Shown one piece after another: positions 55,496-63,941 of a DNA stretch of 64,000 bases. Position 1 is the first letter of the stretch, and each line of letters opens with the position of its first letter. This stretch comes from Rhizobium sp. Q54 (GTDB lineage: Bacteria > Pseudomonadota > Alphaproteobacteria > Rhizobiales > Xanthobacteraceae): assembly GCA_945907045.1 (NCBI GenBank), contig CAMDSH010000010.1, forward strand, positions 21,894 to 85,893. The letters run 5' to 3'. The notes beneath the pieces are model-generated. The model ran no database searches and was not told where the DNA came from. It was given only the letters and a program-made list of their open reading frames with translations. A program made the position numbers and the translations under genes.

Positions 55496-56521
55496 ATGAA
55501 GACAAAGATGAAAGGCATGCGCGCCATATTGCTGGCGCTACTCGCGGTGTTCAGCCTGAGCGCGGTGACGGCCGGAGCCCAAGCGCAAGCCGGCGCACAG
55601 CCGCTGCATACGGTGTCGGTGATCGTGTTCCCGGGCGGCTTCAACTGGCCGATCTGGATTGCGCAGGAGAAGGGTTATTTCGCCAAAGGCGGCATCGATG
55701 TGAAGCTGACGCCGACGCCGAATTCGGTGTTCCAACTCACCGGCCTGATCGACGGCAAGTTCGACATCGGCATCACTGCGATCGACAACGTCATCGCCTA
55801 CATGGAAGGCCAGGGCGAGGCGAAGACCGAGAGCAAGCCCGATCTCATCGTCTTCATGGGCGGCGACAACGGCTTTCTCAACATCGTCACCGTTCCCGAC
55901 GTGAAGACCTATGCCGATCTCAAGGGCAAGACCGTGTCGGTCGATGCTCTCACCACGGGATACGCCTTCGTGCTGTTCGACATGCTCAAGCGCAAGGGCC
56001 TGAAGAAGGGCGATTATCAGGTCGAGAAGGCGGGCGGCGTGCTGGCGCGCTGGGATGCTATCAAGGCGCAGAAGCATGCGGCGACATTGCTGATCACGCC
56101 GTTCGACATCCTCGCCAAGGCGGCGGGCCTCAACGTGCTGCAATACGCCATCGACGTGTACGGCAACTATCAGGGCCTCGTCGCGTCCGCGCGGCGCGAA
56201 TGGGCGGCGAAGAACCCGAAGCTGGTCGAGGCCTATATCCGCGGCACGGTGCAGGGCGTCGATTTTCTGCGCGATCCCAAGAACAAGGACGAAGCCATCG
56301 CGATCTTGCGCAAGAACCTACCGCAGATGACGGAGCAGGTCGCGGCGCAAAGCTACGTGGCGATGTCTGGGCCGAAGGGCTTTACGCCGAAAGCCGCACT
56401 CAATGTCGCGGGCGTTCGCAAGGTGCTTGAATTGCGCAGCGAATACGGCGAGCCGAAAAAGAAAATGACCGACCCGCTGAAATATTACGACGCGAAATAT
56501 TATAAAGCGGCGATGAAGTAA
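55496..56521 (+). CDS. ABC transporter substrate-binding protein (NitT/TauT/SsuA type)
   Basis: A 341-residue periplasmic protein. The signal peptide covers about residues 1-33 (ending GAQAQA). The mature region VSVIVFPGGFNWPIWIAQEKGYF is typical of NMT1/SsuA-like receptors, which bind sulfonates, nitrate or pyrimidine precursors. No permease or ATPase gene is adjacent, so it is an orphan receptor. A strong terminator follows. Confidence 0.9.
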   Translation: MKTKMKGMRAILLALLAVFSLSAVTAGAQAQAGAQPLHTVSVIVFPGGFNWPIWIAQEKGYFAKGGIDVKLTPTPNSVFQLTGLIDGKFDIGITAIDNVIAYMEGQGEAKTESKPDLIVFMGGDNGFLNIVTVPDVKTYADLKGKTVSVDALTTGYAFVLFDMLKRKGLKKGDYQVEKAGGVLARWDAIKAQKHAATLLITPFDILAKAAGLNVLQYAIDVYGNYQGLVASARREWAAKNPKLVEAYIRGTVQGVDFLRDPKNKDEAIAILRKNLPQMTEQVAAQSYVAMSGPKGFTPKAALNVAGVRKVLELRSEYGEPKKKMTDPLKYYDAKYYKAAMK

Positions 56522-56528
56522 TTTTTTC

Positions 56529-56563
56529 CCCTCTCTCCGTTTCCGCGGAGAGAGGGACTTTTT
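56529..56563 (+). terminator. Rho-independent terminator
   Basis: An 11-bp stem CCCTCTCTCCG/CGGAGAGAGGG (56529-56539, 56546-56556) with a TTTCCG loop is followed by ACTTTTTATTT. It lies just after the receptor stop at 56521 and before the convergent SDR. Confidence 0.8.
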
Positions 56564-57422
56564 ATTTCTTCGCAGCCAGGCTCACGCCCTTGGGCGGCGG
56601 CATGTCGTCGGGGACGAAGAAGTCCACCTGCAACGGTTGCGTTGGGTCGGCGCGGTACTGATCGAAATCGGTCACGCCTTCGCTGGCCAAGAATGTGTCA
56701 TCGATCAGGAAATTCCCGGTGAAGCTCGTGGGCTTCTGAATAATACGATACGCCGCGTCTGCCAATATGTCCGGCTTGCGCGACATGCTCATCATCTTCT
56801 CGCCGCCGAGCAGGTTCTTGATCGCCGCGGTGGCGATGGTCGTGCGCGGCCATAACGCGTTGACCGCGACCTTGCCACGAAGTTCACCCGCCAACCCAAG
56901 CACGACCAGGCTCATACCAAACTTGGCGATGGAATAGGCGGCATGCGGCGCAAACCATTTTTCCTTCATGTCCAGCGGCGGCGACAACATCAGAATGTGC
57001 GCGTTCGCGGATTTCTCCAGATGGGGAATAGCGTATTTAGACACCATGAAGGCGCCACGCGTGTTGATCGCATGCATCAGATCGAAGCGCTGCATATTGG
57101 TCTGGGCGACAGGCTTTAGCTGGATAGCGCTTGCGTTGTTGACCACGATGTCGATGCCGCCGAACTTTGCCGCCGTCTCGTCGATTGCGATCTTAACGGC
57201 AGCCTCCTCGCGTACATCGACCTGAAGCGCCAGCGCGCGCCCGCCAGCCTTTTCAATCTCCTCTGCTGCCGTGTGGATGGTGCCTTCCAGTTTGGGATGC
57301 GGCGTCACTGTCTTGGCGGCGATGGCGACATTCGCCCCATCACGCGCCGCGCGCAACGCAATCGCCAAGCCGATGCCGCGCGAACCACCCGTGATGAAAA
57401 GCGTCCTGCCCTTGAGCGACAT
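56562..57422 (-). CDS. SDR-family oxidoreductase (HSDL2-like)
   Basis: A 286-residue SDR with TGGSRGIGLAIALRAAR, NNASAIQLKPV, MLSPPLDMKEKWF and Y-x3-K in AYSIAKFGMSLVV. HSDL2-type proteins have a related N-terminal half; the C-terminal segment YRADPTQPLQVDFFVPDD is also typical. It is probably NADP-dependent. It is a single gene, divergent from the dioxygenase. Confidence 0.88.
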   Translation of the reverse strand: MSLKGRTLFITGGSRGIGLAIALRAARDGANVAIAAKTVTPHPKLEGTIHTAAEEIEKAGGRALALQVDVREEAAVKIAIDETAAKFGGIDIVVNNASAIQLKPVAQTNMQRFDLMHAINTRGAFMVSKYAIPHLEKSANAHILMLSPPLDMKEKWFAPHAAYSIAKFGMSLVVLGLAGELRGKVAVNALWPRTTIATAAIKNLLGGEKMMSMSRKPDILADAAYRIIQKPTSFTGNFLIDDTFLASEGVTDFDQYRADPTQPLQVDFFVPDDMPPPKGVSLAAKK

Positions 57423-57504
57423 CTAGTTGCCCTCGCAATTTGACGCGTTCATTCCTAAATGATGCGCTGACATTCCGATAGCGGCTTTGCTCAAGAGGAT
57501 TTTC

Positions 57505-58452
57505 ATGCAACTCACCGGCATTCATCATCTCACCGCCGTTTCCGCCGACGCCCCCGGCAACGTCCGGTTTTACACCAAGCTGCTCGGCATGCGCCTGGTC
57601 AAGAAAACCGTCAATCAGGACGATGTCACCGCTTATCATCTGTTTTACGCCGACGGGCTTGCCGCGCCCGGCAGCGATCTCACGTTCTTCGACTTTCCGG
57701 CGCAGCGCGAGCGCCATGGCAATCATTCCATTTCGCGCACTGGCTTGCGCGTTGCAGGCGCCAAATCCCTGGAATGGTGGCGCGAGCGCCTCAAGGGCGA
57801 GGGCGTGAAGATGGGCGATGTCACGGAGCGCGACGGCCGCCTCACGCTCGATTTTGAAGACCCGGAAGGGCAGCGGCTGAGCCTCATCGACGATGGCGGG
57901 AAAGGCGAAGCGCATCCATGGGCGAAGAGCCCCGTACCAGCGGAGCATCAAATTCGCGGTCTCGGGCCGATCACGATGACGGTGCCGGATTTGCGCCCGA
58001 CCGATGCGGCGCTCACCGCGATCGTGAACATGAAACAGGTGCGCGACTATCCGCATCCCGAAAGCGCGCAGCACAAAATTCACGTCTATCAGATGGGCGA
58101 GGGCGGCCCGGCGGCGGAACTGCATGTCGCGGTGCGGCCCGATCTGCCGCCCGCGCAACCCGGCGCCGGCGGCGTGCATCACGTTGCGTTCCGCACGCCC
58201 GACGATGCGCAATATGACGCATGGGCGGACAGGCTCAAATCGATGCGGATTCCGTTCAGCGGCAAAGTGGACCGCTTTTATTTCCGGTCGCTCTATTTCC
58301 GCGAGCCGAACGGCATCCTGTTCGAGATTGCGACCGACGGCCCCGGCTTCGCCACCGATGAGCCGCTGGAGACGCTGGGCGAGCGGCTGGCGTTGCCGCC
58401 GTTCCTCGAGCCGCGCCGCAGGGAAATCGAGGCGGGATTGAAACCGTTGTGA
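57505..58452 (+). CDS. Ring-cleaving dioxygenase (VOC superfamily)
   Basis: A 315-residue protein with two vicinal-oxygen-chelate domains. [15 protein letters not shown] provides the first metal His; the C-terminal domain contains [13 protein letters not shown] and [13 protein letters not shown] with the other His/Glu ligands. The family includes MhqA/MhqO-like extradiol (hydroquinone) dioxygenases. Start ATG 57505 has an AGAGG box; an upstream ATG at 57487 is less likely. It is divergent from the SDR at 57422. Confidence 0.9.
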   Translation: MQLTGIHHLTAVSADAPGNVRFYTKLLGMRLVKKTVNQDDVTAYHLFYADGLAAPGSDLTFFDFPAQRERHGNHSISRTGLRVAGAKSLEWWRERLKGEGVKMGDVTERDGRLTLDFEDPEGQRLSLIDDGGKGEAHPWAKSPVPAEHQIRGLGPITMTVPDLRPTDAALTAIVNMKQVRDYPHPESAQHKIHVYQMGEGGPAAELHVAVRPDLPPAQPGAGGVHHVAFRTPDDAQYDAWADRLKSMRIPFSGKVDRFYFRSLYFREPNGILFEIATDGPGFATDEPLETLGERLALPPFLEPRRREIEAGLKPL

Positions 58453-58539
58453 TACGTGGAATACCCGGTTGCGCCAGTTGTTTGATATAGTGGTGCGGGC
58501 GCGTAAAGACGCCTAACGCATAACCGGGGGAGACAAATC

Positions 58540-59007
58540 ATGACGTTATCGAGTGGAAACAGTTCGCATCCTGCGCTGTCGTGCACCGACGGGCTGGCCA
58601 ACAGCACATCCGATGCGATGCTGTTGATCGGGCGGATTCTGCTGGGCTGGATTTTCGTGCGCAGCGGGTATGGCAAAATCCTGGACATCGGCGCGTATGC
58701 AAACACGTTTCCGGGGCGCGGGCTGCCGTCTTTCCTCGCCTACATCGCCGTTCCGTTCGAATTCTTCGGCGGCATCGCGCTGATCCTTGGGCTTGCGACC
58801 CGCTATGTCGTGCTGGGCATGATCGTCTTCATGCTGGTCGCGACATTCAGCTCCCACCGCTATTGGGAATTCACCGACGCCAATGTGCGCCGCGTTCAGG
58901 ATTCGGCCTTCTACAAGAACCTCGCCATGCTGGGCGGCATCTGTTTCCTGTTCGTGTGTGGCGCCGGGCGTTTCAGTGTCGACGCATTACTGCGGCGGAA
59001 AAACTAG
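58540..59007 (+). CDS. DoxX-family membrane protein
   Basis: A 155-residue protein with four membrane helices. LIGRILLGWIFVRSGYGKI is the DoxX start, and FEFFGGIALILGLATRYV the middle. GGGGGAG upstream of the ATG is a strong ribosome binding site. DoxX relatives take part in thiosulfate oxidation or detoxification. Its 88-bp distance from the ring-cleaving dioxygenase gene suggests co-regulation with aromatic or quinone metabolism. Confidence 0.88.
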   Translation: MTLSSGNSSHPALSCTDGLANSTSDAMLLIGRILLGWIFVRSGYGKILDIGAYANTFPGRGLPSFLAYIAVPFEFFGGIALILGLATRYVVLGMIVFMLVATFSSHRYWEFTDANVRRVQDSAFYKNLAMLGGICFLFVCGAGRFSVDALLRRKN

Positions 59008-59149
59008 CCAGTTTTCGGCAATCGCCGCATTCAGGTTTGAGAATGCGGCGATTACCGGGCCGGCAGCCGTGAAAGGCTTAGGAATTTCTTAAGATGGAAC
59101 TTGTAATCGTGTGGCGCTAAACCTTCGCACCACACGATACGTTGCCCCT

Positions 59150-59542
59150 ATGGATGAAGAACCCAAAGCCGCTATCCGTCAGAGAACGTTCCTCAAGGGA
59201 ACGCTCTACTACGACAGCCGCCGCGCTTCGGTGGATTGCGTCATCCGCGATATGTCGGACACCGGCGCGCGGCTCACCTTCGACAATCCGGTCACCGTTC
59301 CAGATCACGTCGAGCTCTTCATCCCGCACAAGCAACAGACGTTGCGCGCGCGCGTTCAACGCCGCGGGCTGAACGAAATCGGCGTCGCTTTCGAGGTCGA
59401 GCGTACGCTCGATCCGCGCCGCACCGCCGACGCCGAATTGCAGCAGCGCGTCGAAAGCCTGGAAACTGAAATTACCGCGCTCAAGCGCCTGGTCGCAAAA
59501 CTTAAGGCCAAGGTGCTGCCGCACGATCTCGATGCGGCGTAG
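59150..59542 (+). CDS. PilZ-domain protein
   Basis: A 130-residue single PilZ domain, a cyclic-di-GMP receptor. The motif pair is RQRTFLKG (R-x3-R near the start is only partly kept) and DMSDTGARL (D-x-S-x-x-G). A C-terminal coiled-coil-like helix (AELQQRVESLETEITALKRL) may dimerise it. ATG 59150 is preferred over the GTG at 59111. It is convergent with the acyl-CoA dehydrogenase. Confidence 0.85.
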   Translation: MDEEPKAAIRQRTFLKGTLYYDSRRASVDCVIRDMSDTGARLTFDNPVTVPDHVELFIPHKQQTLRARVQRRGLNEIGVAFEVERTLDPRRTADAELQQRVESLETEITALKRLVAKLKAKVLPHDLDAA

Positions 59543-59550
59543 TAGCGGCG

Positions 59551-61278
59551 TTATTCCGCCAGCGCTGCGGTTGCGCCGGTGACGCTGCCGGAACCTTCGG
59601 TCACGGTCCGCTCCAGGCCATTCGCCTGCACAGCTATGTTCTCGGCAAAATAACGTGCCACCGCGATGCGTCCCGATGCATCGCCTTCGCCCGAGCGCAA
59701 TGCGACGAGTGCCTCTTCCGCCAGCATGCAGCCTCCCGCTCCGTGGGCGAACAGCCGCAGATAAGGCGTCGCGCCGGCAAGCGCGGCGTCGGACGCTTTC
59801 TGCGCCAGCAGCCACTGCGTCGCGCGCTCCAGGCTGTCGATGGCCTCATTCAGACGCACGGCGGTCGCCCCGAAGGCCGGATCGTTCAAAGCCTGCACGG
59901 ATTTGATCGTCGTTCGTAATTCGCCGAGATAGGTCTTCACCGCCGCGCCGCCGGAAAGCGGCGCCTTGCGCGATACCAGATCGAGTGCCTGAATGCCGTT
60001 GGTGCCTTCGTAGATCGAGGCGATGCGGGCGTCGCGATAATGCTGTGCCGCGCCGGTCTCCTCGATGAACCCCATGCCGCCGTGTACCTGCACGCCGAGC
60101 GAAGCAACTTCGCTGCCGATGTCGGTTGAGAATGCCTTGGCGATGGGTGTGAGAAGAGAAGCGCGTTCGTTTGCGGCGCTGCGTTCGGCTTCGGATTTTC
60201 CGCGATGCGCGCGGTCGATGGCGATGGCGGTGGCATAGCAGATCGTGCGCGCGGCGCGGGTAAGCGCGCGCATCGAAAGCAGCATCCGCTTGACGTCCGG
60301 ATATTCGATGATGACGCGGCCCTGTTTGCGTTCGCGCGCATAGGCGAAAGCCTGTTGCGTCGCCCGTTCGGCGATCGCCACGCCCTGCAAGCCGACCGCG
60401 AGCCGCGCGCGGTTCATCATCGTGAACATCGCGGCCATGCCCTTGTGTTCCTCGCCAATGAGGAAACCGGTGGCGCCGCCGTTGTCGCCGTAGACCATGG
60501 TGCAGGTGGGAGAGGCGTGGATTCCAAGTTTGTGCTCGACCGAATGCGCTCGCGCGTCGTTGCGTTTTCCGTCCGGCAGGAATTTGGGAATCAAAAAAAG
60601 CGAGATGCCTTTCGTTCCCGCAGGCGCATCGGGTAGCCGCGCCAGCACGAAGTGAATGATGTTGTCCGTGAGGTCATGCTCGCCATAGGTGATGAAGATT
60701 TTTGAGCCGGTGATGCGATAGCTGCCGTCGCCCGCGCGCTCCGCCTTGGTGCGCAGAGCGCCAACGTCGGAGCCGGCCTGCGGCTCGGTGAGCTGCATCG
60801 TGCCCATCCATTCGCCGCTCACTAATTTGGCGAGATAGCGCTCTTTCAATTCCTGGCTGCCGTAAGCGGCAAGCGCATCGACCGCCGCCATTGTGAGCAC
60901 CGGGCCGATACCGAAAGCCATCGAAGCGGAATTCCACATCTCGACGCAGGCCGCGTTGATGGCGTGCGGCAGTTCCTGTCCACCCCAGGCAGCCGGCGAG
61001 GCGAGCCCGTTCCAGCCGGCTTTCGTCCATGCTGTGTAGGCATCTTTCCATCCGGGCGGGGTGGTGACGGTGCCGTCCTTGAACGGCGTGCCGAATTTGT
61101 CGCCGATGCGATTGAGCGGCGCGATGATGTCGGTGGCGAAGCGGCCGGCCTCGGCCAGCACGGCGTCGACGTCGTCTTCGCCGAGATCGCCGTAAAGCCC
61201 GTCGGCGAGCGCTTGCTTGAGCCCCGCCGCGTGCTTGAGTGCAAAGGAAATGTCGGCGACCGGCGCGCGGTAGGTCAT
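59551..61278 (-). CDS. Acyl-CoA dehydrogenase, long DmdC-like form
   Basis: A 575-residue acyl-CoA dehydrogenase with an extra C-terminal domain. FAD/substrate motifs GTMQLTEPQAGSDVGALRT, IYEGTNGIQALDL (catalytic Glu region) and HKLGIHASPTCTMVYGD are present. The size and the extra domain match 3-methylmercaptopropionyl-CoA dehydrogenase-like or FadE-like enzymes. The substrate is unproven. The gene is transcribed toward the PilZ gene and stands alone. Confidence 0.88.
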   Translation of the reverse strand: MTYRAPVADISFALKHAAGLKQALADGLYGDLGEDDVDAVLAEAGRFATDIIAPLNRIGDKFGTPFKDGTVTTPPGWKDAYTAWTKAGWNGLASPAAWGGQELPHAINAACVEMWNSASMAFGIGPVLTMAAVDALAAYGSQELKERYLAKLVSGEWMGTMQLTEPQAGSDVGALRTKAERAGDGSYRITGSKIFITYGEHDLTDNIIHFVLARLPDAPAGTKGISLFLIPKFLPDGKRNDARAHSVEHKLGIHASPTCTMVYGDNGGATGFLIGEEHKGMAAMFTMMNRARLAVGLQGVAIAERATQQAFAYARERKQGRVIIEYPDVKRMLLSMRALTRAARTICYATAIAIDRAHRGKSEAERSAANERASLLTPIAKAFSTDIGSEVASLGVQVHGGMGFIEETGAAQHYRDARIASIYEGTNGIQALDLVSRKAPLSGGAAVKTYLGELRTTIKSVQALNDPAFGATAVRLNEAIDSLERATQWLLAQKASDAALAGATPYLRLFAHGAGGCMLAEEALVALRSGEGDASGRIAVARYFAENIAVQANGLERTVTEGSGSVTGATAALAE

Positions 61279-61353
61279 GCAGCTAATCTAACCCCCAGCC
61301 GTGAAGCGTCAACGGCGCGGCTTTGGAGCGGGGAACAAGTATCGCCCCAGACG

Positions 61354-61382
61354 TTGATTGGACGGGGTGGCGCCGCTAGTGT
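61354..61382 (+). promoter_or_regulatory. Possible sigma-70 promoter for tRNA-Gln
   Basis: TTGATT (61354-61359) and TAGTGT (61377-61382) are separated by 17 bases, 45 bases before the tRNA. The -10 box is weak, so this is tentative. Confidence 0.3.
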
Positions 61383-61427
61383 CCGCCCGCCGTTCGTGGA
61401 AATTCCAAGCTTTTCGGCACCGGCCGT

Positions 61428-61502
61428 TGGGGCGTAGCCAAGTGGTAAGGCAGCGGATTTTGATTCCGCCATCCCCTGGTTCGAATCCAGGCGCCCCAGC
61501 CA
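61428..61502 (+). tRNA. tRNA-Gln (anticodon TTG)
   Basis: A 75-base cloverleaf with CCA encoded. TGGGGCG and CGCCCCA form the acceptor stem; GCGGA-TTTTGAT-TCCGC gives anticodon TTG; CCTGG-TTCGAAT-CCAGG is the T-arm. It is followed by an AT-richer segment with an IS3-type transposase start, a typical accessory-element position. Confidence 0.97.
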
Positions 61503-61954
61503 ACCAGTCCAATCTCTAGAGATTTCCCCTACAATGTAGCTAAGAAGCCCGCCGTTGGCGGGCTTCTTGCGTTGGGCGAAGAATCTCTGGGTGCCAAATT
61601 CGATATTTTTCTCACGGCTGCGCCGAAAATCTCCGCGCATCTTCGGCAGGGTGGCCGTTTTCCGGAGAAACGACTCAGAGACTGGGTTCGATCCCACTGC
61701 GTGGTCGACGTGTCAGTTACATTTCGGGGGCGGTGCATCAAATCGGAATATCGAATGGTTTTTGCTGTTGGTAGGATCGGACATCGGCCCGCCTTCCGTG
61801 GCGGTTGATGGCAATTGGCCCCGGTTCGTTGGCGTGGTTCAGGGCTGCGCAGGAATCTTGAGCTGATTTGCCGAAAGCTCACAAGAGCCATCCCAATTCA
61901 CGGGAAAAAGACTAGTCTGGCGTAGCCGCACAATTTTGTGGTTCGGGGGACGTT
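61503..61954. other. 452-bp non-coding region after tRNA-Gln
   Basis: It contains the terminator at 61542-61568 and no convincing gene. Minus-strand frames here (to 61697 and 61891) are shadows of the tRNA or lack start context. A GACTGGGTTCGATCCCACTG stretch near 61679-61700 looks like an isolated T-arm, perhaps a tRNA fragment left by integration; only this arm is visible, so no tRNA is called. The 3' end of the region, AT-richer, holds the promoter for the following two-gene operon. Confidence 0.5.
61542..61568. terminator. Terminator downstream of tRNA-Gln
   Basis: A perfect 12-bp stem AAGAAGCCCGCC/GGCGGGCTTCTT around GTT. The stem's own TTCTT end and GCGTTG follow; it probably ends the tRNA-Gln transcript. 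Confidence 0.7.
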
Positions 61955-62590
61955 ATGGACAACATGGAAATTGTGATCATCGCGGCGGCCACTGTCGCCG
62001 GTCCTATTCTTGCTGTGCAAGCCCAGAAATGGATTGAGCGTGCTGGCGAGCGGCGCAAGGCCCGGCGCGCCGTATTTCACGCTTTGATGTCCAACCGCGC
62101 AACACGACTACACGACGATTTTGTACGAGCGCTCAACCTGATCGATCTTGAATTTTCCTCTGGAAAAAGCGCGAAAGATAAGGCGGTCATCAACAATTGG
62201 CGTGCGCTTTTCGGGGAGTACCATCAAGCACCACCTGATAGCGCGCCGATTGAGGAGATGAGAGCATGGAACGAGCGGATCAGTGACCGCCTGGTGTCGT
62301 TGCTATCAGCAATGGCAACGGCGTTGGGATATGACTTTTCTGAGGAACAATTGCGTCGCGGAATTTATTACCCGAAAGGGCGTCTCGATCTCGAACAGAC
62401 GCAACTCGCAATCCTCGGCGGGCTTCGGCAAATTCTCGAAGGAAAAACATCGTTACCAATGAAGCTGACTGAGGCTCCATCGTCGGCAGAACTGGTGGAG
62501 TCTCAAATCGCTATGATGAAAAAATCCGCTAACGCTTATGCCGAAGATGGAGCGCTTCGCGTACGAATGGTCGATGATAAAAAGTCGTAG
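61955..62590 (+). CDS. DUF6680-like membrane-anchored protein
   Basis: A 211-residue protein in AT-richer DNA. One N-terminal membrane helix (EIVIIAAATVAGPILAVQAQ) is followed by KWIERAGERRKARRAVFHAL, LMSNRATRLHDDFVRALNLI and a helical cytoplasmic region. I recall this layout as DUF6680, an uncharacterised family. The next gene begins 2 bp after its stop. No catalytic motif is seen. Its position behind tRNA-Gln and next to a transposase start suggests it is accessory. Confidence 0.75.
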   Translation: MDNMEIVIIAAATVAGPILAVQAQKWIERAGERRKARRAVFHALMSNRATRLHDDFVRALNLIDLEFSSGKSAKDKAVINNWRALFGEYHQAPPDSAPIEEMRAWNERISDRLVSLLSAMATALGYDFSEEQLRRGIYYPKGRLDLEQTQLAILGGLRQILEGKTSLPMKLTEAPSSAELVESQIAMMKKSANAYAEDGALRVRMVDDKKS

Positions 62591-62592
62591 CC

Positions 62593-63231
62593 ATGAGGAC
62601 TGACTGGTTTTGGCGCTGGTATGATCGCGCGCATCGTTTAGATTTCGCATGGAACATGCTGGCGCACATCTTCGATTTGAGGCTTTTGCTTCCGGGCTTG
62701 GTTGGGGGTGGGGGCACTTTTCTATGGGCAGCCATAGAAGGCCGGTCGCCACTCGACGTTTGGATTGTGGCTGTGTTGGTCGCCGCCGCTCTTGCGGTCT
62801 TGGCCTCTTTTATTTTGAAGCTGTGGGATCGACGGCGCAATCCGATCCCAATATCTGATGGCGAGCCGGCCGATAATCCTACTTATACCATCGTACCGTT
62901 ATATGAAGCCGCGCGCCGCGCTTACGACGAATGCAAGAATACACGTGGCGGGAAAATTGCTAAGGGCATTAACAATTCCCCAGAGGAAATCATCAGCTAC
63001 TATGCGTATGCGTTGGCTGAAAAAATTCCGATCTACGGAATTCCGCCATTGTCGAGATATGCAGAAAAGGTTCCTCTCAAACTGGGATCGAGTGCGTTGC
63101 GCATTGAATTTAGAGGTAAGATTGCCTTCGCTGTATCCGCATTTTCAGATGGACTAGAAAATTCTGAAAATCTGTTTGTGCACGAATCTGATTTGGAAGA
63201 CGCGATAAAGAGTATCAGAACGATCATGTGA
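62593..63231 (+). CDS. Membrane protein of unknown function, partner of 61955 gene
   Basis: A 212-residue protein with two membrane helices (about 35-50 and 57-76) and a ~130-residue soluble C-terminal part (TYTIVPLYEAARRAYDEC, ISYYAYALAEKIPIYGI, LRIEFRGKIAFAVSAF). Start ATG lies 2 bp after the previous stop, so the two are translationally linked. No family is recognised. Together they form a small membrane operon that could be a defence or signalling module; this is inference only. Confidence 0.7.
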   Translation: MRTDWFWRWYDRAHRLDFAWNMLAHIFDLRLLLPGLVGGGGTFLWAAIEGRSPLDVWIVAVLVAAALAVLASFILKLWDRRRNPIPISDGEPADNPTYTIVPLYEAARRAYDECKNTRGGKIAKGINNSPEEIISYYAYALAEKIPIYGIPPLSRYAEKVPLKLGSSALRIEFRGKIAFAVSAFSDGLENSENLFVHESDLEDAIKSIRTIM

Positions 63232-63309
63232 TGGCTTGGGCGTCAGAGCGACTGGCCGCGAACCTCGGACCACCGCAGGCGCTCTGCTAGCCAGCCGACT
63301 TCTGCGTTT

Positions 63310-63876
63310 TCAAGCCGCCTTAGTCGCGGCTTCGTGGGTTTTGAAGAAATTGTCGATCCAGGCAAACTCTGATGAAACCATGAGGTCCATAACGAGCTCG
63401 CTACCCTCAACGGTCACAAGCTCTTTTTTGCCCAAGTCCAAAATTCCAGGTTGGGAGTCGGTGAATTCACCGACGCAAAGATGCTTCTTGATAAAGTAGG
63501 TGCCGAGCGTGACGGCGTTCTTCGTCAGCGAAGTGCTTTTGGAATACCAAACCTGCACGAGACGGCGGTTGCCGTTTACGACTGCGCCGAAGTCGGGTTC
63601 TAATTTAACTCTGACATAGTTACCTGGGGTGACGACACTGCCGACGGGTGGTGCGAAAAATTCTGTCGGCTTTGCCTTGTCGATCCATTTGCCCAGCGCT
63701 TTGACGGCAAGGATATTGTACTTCCGCTGTACGTCGGGGCCAATTTCGTCCAACGCCGCCAAGCACTGTGCGAATGGTTCACCGCCCACCGTGGCGGAGT
63801 AAGAGGCTTCTTTAAGGTAGTAATAAAAGTCGAACCCGCCCGGCTTAAGATACAGAGCCGGTCCCGGGAATCTGCA
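63310..63876 (-). pseudogene. Hypothetical gene, probably 5'-truncated by an insertion sequence
   Basis: A minus-strand frame encoding FPGPALYLKPGGFDFYYYLK, VRVKLEPDFGAVVNG and a C-terminal EFAWIDNFFKTHEAATKAA. The frame is open on through 63972, where it would lie opposite the transposase start, so the original 5' end seems to have been replaced by the insertion sequence; the boundary given is approximate. No start with a ribosome binding site is seen inside. A soluble, mixed alpha/beta protein with no recognised domain. Confidence 0.5.
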
Positions 63877-63941
63877 CAGGACGATAAGTGGAATTTCTGC
63901 CTGACGGCGGGCACGCTGTGCCCTGCGAATCAGGAGAGACC

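Noticed and set aside
61275..61697. 140-codon minus-strand frame across tRNA-Gln
   Set aside because: Same artefact: it reads the tRNA backwards and has no coding signature.
61679..61700. Isolated T-arm-like sequence after tRNA-Gln
   Set aside because: Only one arm is present; without acceptor, D and anticodon arms it is not a tRNA, and could be chance.
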